In this document: positions 4,812 to 5,389 of the stretch, piece by piece
Numbering within the stretch: position 1 is the stretch's first letter
Layout of the letters: every line of letters begins with the position of its first letter
DNA from: Holophagaceae bacterium UBA706
GTDB lineage: Bacteria > Acidobacteriota > Holophagae > Holophagales > Holophagaceae
Length of the DNA: 5,389 nt
Assembly (NCBI GenBank): GCA_002298155.1
Contig: DBME01000180.1
Coordinates: forward strand, 1 to 5,389
Direction: 5' to 3'
Notes under the pieces: generated by a model
Databases searched by the model: none
What the model saw: the letters and a program-made list of their open reading frames with translations, nothing else
What the model was told of the DNA's origin: nothing
Position numbers and translations under genes: made by a program

Positions 4812-5389
4812 ATGACCAAGACCAAGCGTGACCAGCAATGCTCCTTCTGCGGCAAAGCCCCCCATGAGGTCGAGCAGCTCCTTGCCGGCCCCAACGCTTA
4901 TATCTGCAATGAATGCGTCGAGGCTGGCCAGCTCCAGCTGCGCATGAGCCGCCAGGGCAAGCCCGCCGGCAAGCACGAGCCCCGGCTCTCCCGCCCCAAG
5001 GAGATCAAGGCCTTCCTGGACGACTACGTCATCGGGCAGGACGGCGCCAAGAAGCGCCTTGCCGTGGCCGTCTACAACCACTACAAGCGCATCTACCAGA
5101 AGAAGGGCAAGCCGGCGCGGCCGGGCCAGGTCAAGGCGGGCGGCGACGAGGTCGAGCTGGCCAAGTCGAACGTGTTGCTGCTGGGCCCCACCGGCTCGGG
5201 CAAGACTCTGCTGGCGCAGTCGCTGGCGCGCTTCCTCAACGTCCCCTTCACCATCGCCGACGCTACCAGCCTGACCGAGGCCGGCTACGTGGGCGAGGAC
5301 GTCGAGAACATCATCCAGAACCTGCTCCACAACGCCGACTACGACGTCGAGAAGGCGGCGCGGGGCATCGTCTACATCGACGAGATCGA
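4812..5389 (+). CDS. clpX: ATP-dependent Clp protease ATP-binding subunit ClpX, N-terminal part (cut by window edge)
   Basis: The first 192 codons of the AAA+ unfoldase that recognises substrates and feeds them into ClpP; the gene runs off the right edge. The N-terminal zinc-binding dimerisation domain is complete, with C10, C13, C32 and C35 (CSFC and CNEC). The linker then leads to LDDYVIGQ (69-76) and [11 protein letters not shown] (84-94). The Walker A motif is GPTGSGKT (125-132) and Walker B is IVYIDE (186-191). The segment [17 protein letters not shown] (152-168) is characteristic of ClpX. The sensor regions and the ClpP-binding IGF loop lie outside the window. The start ATG has a strong GGAGGAG (4800-4806) 5 nt upstream. 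The insert after KRI (about residues 96-116) is rich in Lys and Gly. Upstream is greA rather than the more usual clpP, so ClpP must be encoded elsewhere. Confidence 0.97.
   Translation, partial: MTKTKRDQQCSFCGKAPHEVEQLLAGPNAYICNECVEAGQLQLRMSRQGKPAGKHEPRLSRPKEIKAFLDDYVIGQDGAKKRLAVAVYNHYKRIYQKKGKPARPGQVKAGGDEVELAKSNVLLLGPTGSGKTLLAQSLARFLNVPFTIADATSLTEAGYVGEDVENIIQNLLHNADYDVEKAARGIVYIDEI

Noticed and set aside
4218..5330. A 370-codon minus-strand open frame across greA and clpX, and a similar 302-codon one at 3229-4137
   Set aside because: Both are mirror frames of well-identified plus-strand genes (GreA, ClpX, LpxL type). They have no recognisable motif or start signal, and high GC makes such frames common.

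Overview
The window is GC-rich bacterial DNA. It carries five complete or nearly complete protein-coding genes and two genes cut by the window edges. A nine-heme cytochrome c fused to a membrane cytochrome b, LpxL-type lipid A acylation, a bacterial Ser/Thr kinase and a GC-rich genome together suggest a Gram-negative anaerobe or facultative anaerobe that respires metals or extracellular acceptors. A Holophagae-type acidobacterium (Geothrix or a relative) is my best guess. This is inference from gene content, not a sequence match.

Left part, minus strand (1-2206). The 5' end of a Ser/Thr protein kinase gene runs off the left edge. Its AT-rich upstream region holds a plausible sigma70-type promoter. 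Just beyond it lies a strong intrinsic terminator that closes the preceding gene. That gene (509-2206) encodes the main item of interest: a 565-residue protein with a signal peptide, nine CXXCH heme c sites, five membrane helices with candidate heme b histidines, and a His-rich tail. The layout matches the inner-membrane quinol:cytochrome oxidoreductase CbcL of Geobacter. It probably passes electrons from menaquinol to periplasmic cytochromes.

Right part, plus strand (2301-5389). After a 94-bp divergent gap come an arylamine N-acetyltransferase (catalytic triad intact), an LpxL/HtrB-family acyltransferase (HX4E motif intact), the transcript-cleavage factor GreA, and the N-terminal third or more of ClpX, which runs off the right edge. 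The gaps are 88, 41 and 81 bp, so some co-transcription is possible. The gap before the acyltransferase holds an 11-bp direct repeat, a weak extended -10 and a hairpin plus T-run, which suggests its own control.

I see no RNA gene, CRISPR array, insertion sequence or phage element. The most interesting structure is inside the cytochrome. Its heme domain contains three tandem, almost isometric diheme modules. The number of spare histidines before the first helix (nine) exactly matches the number of hemes. No stretch longer than 300 bp lacks a gene.
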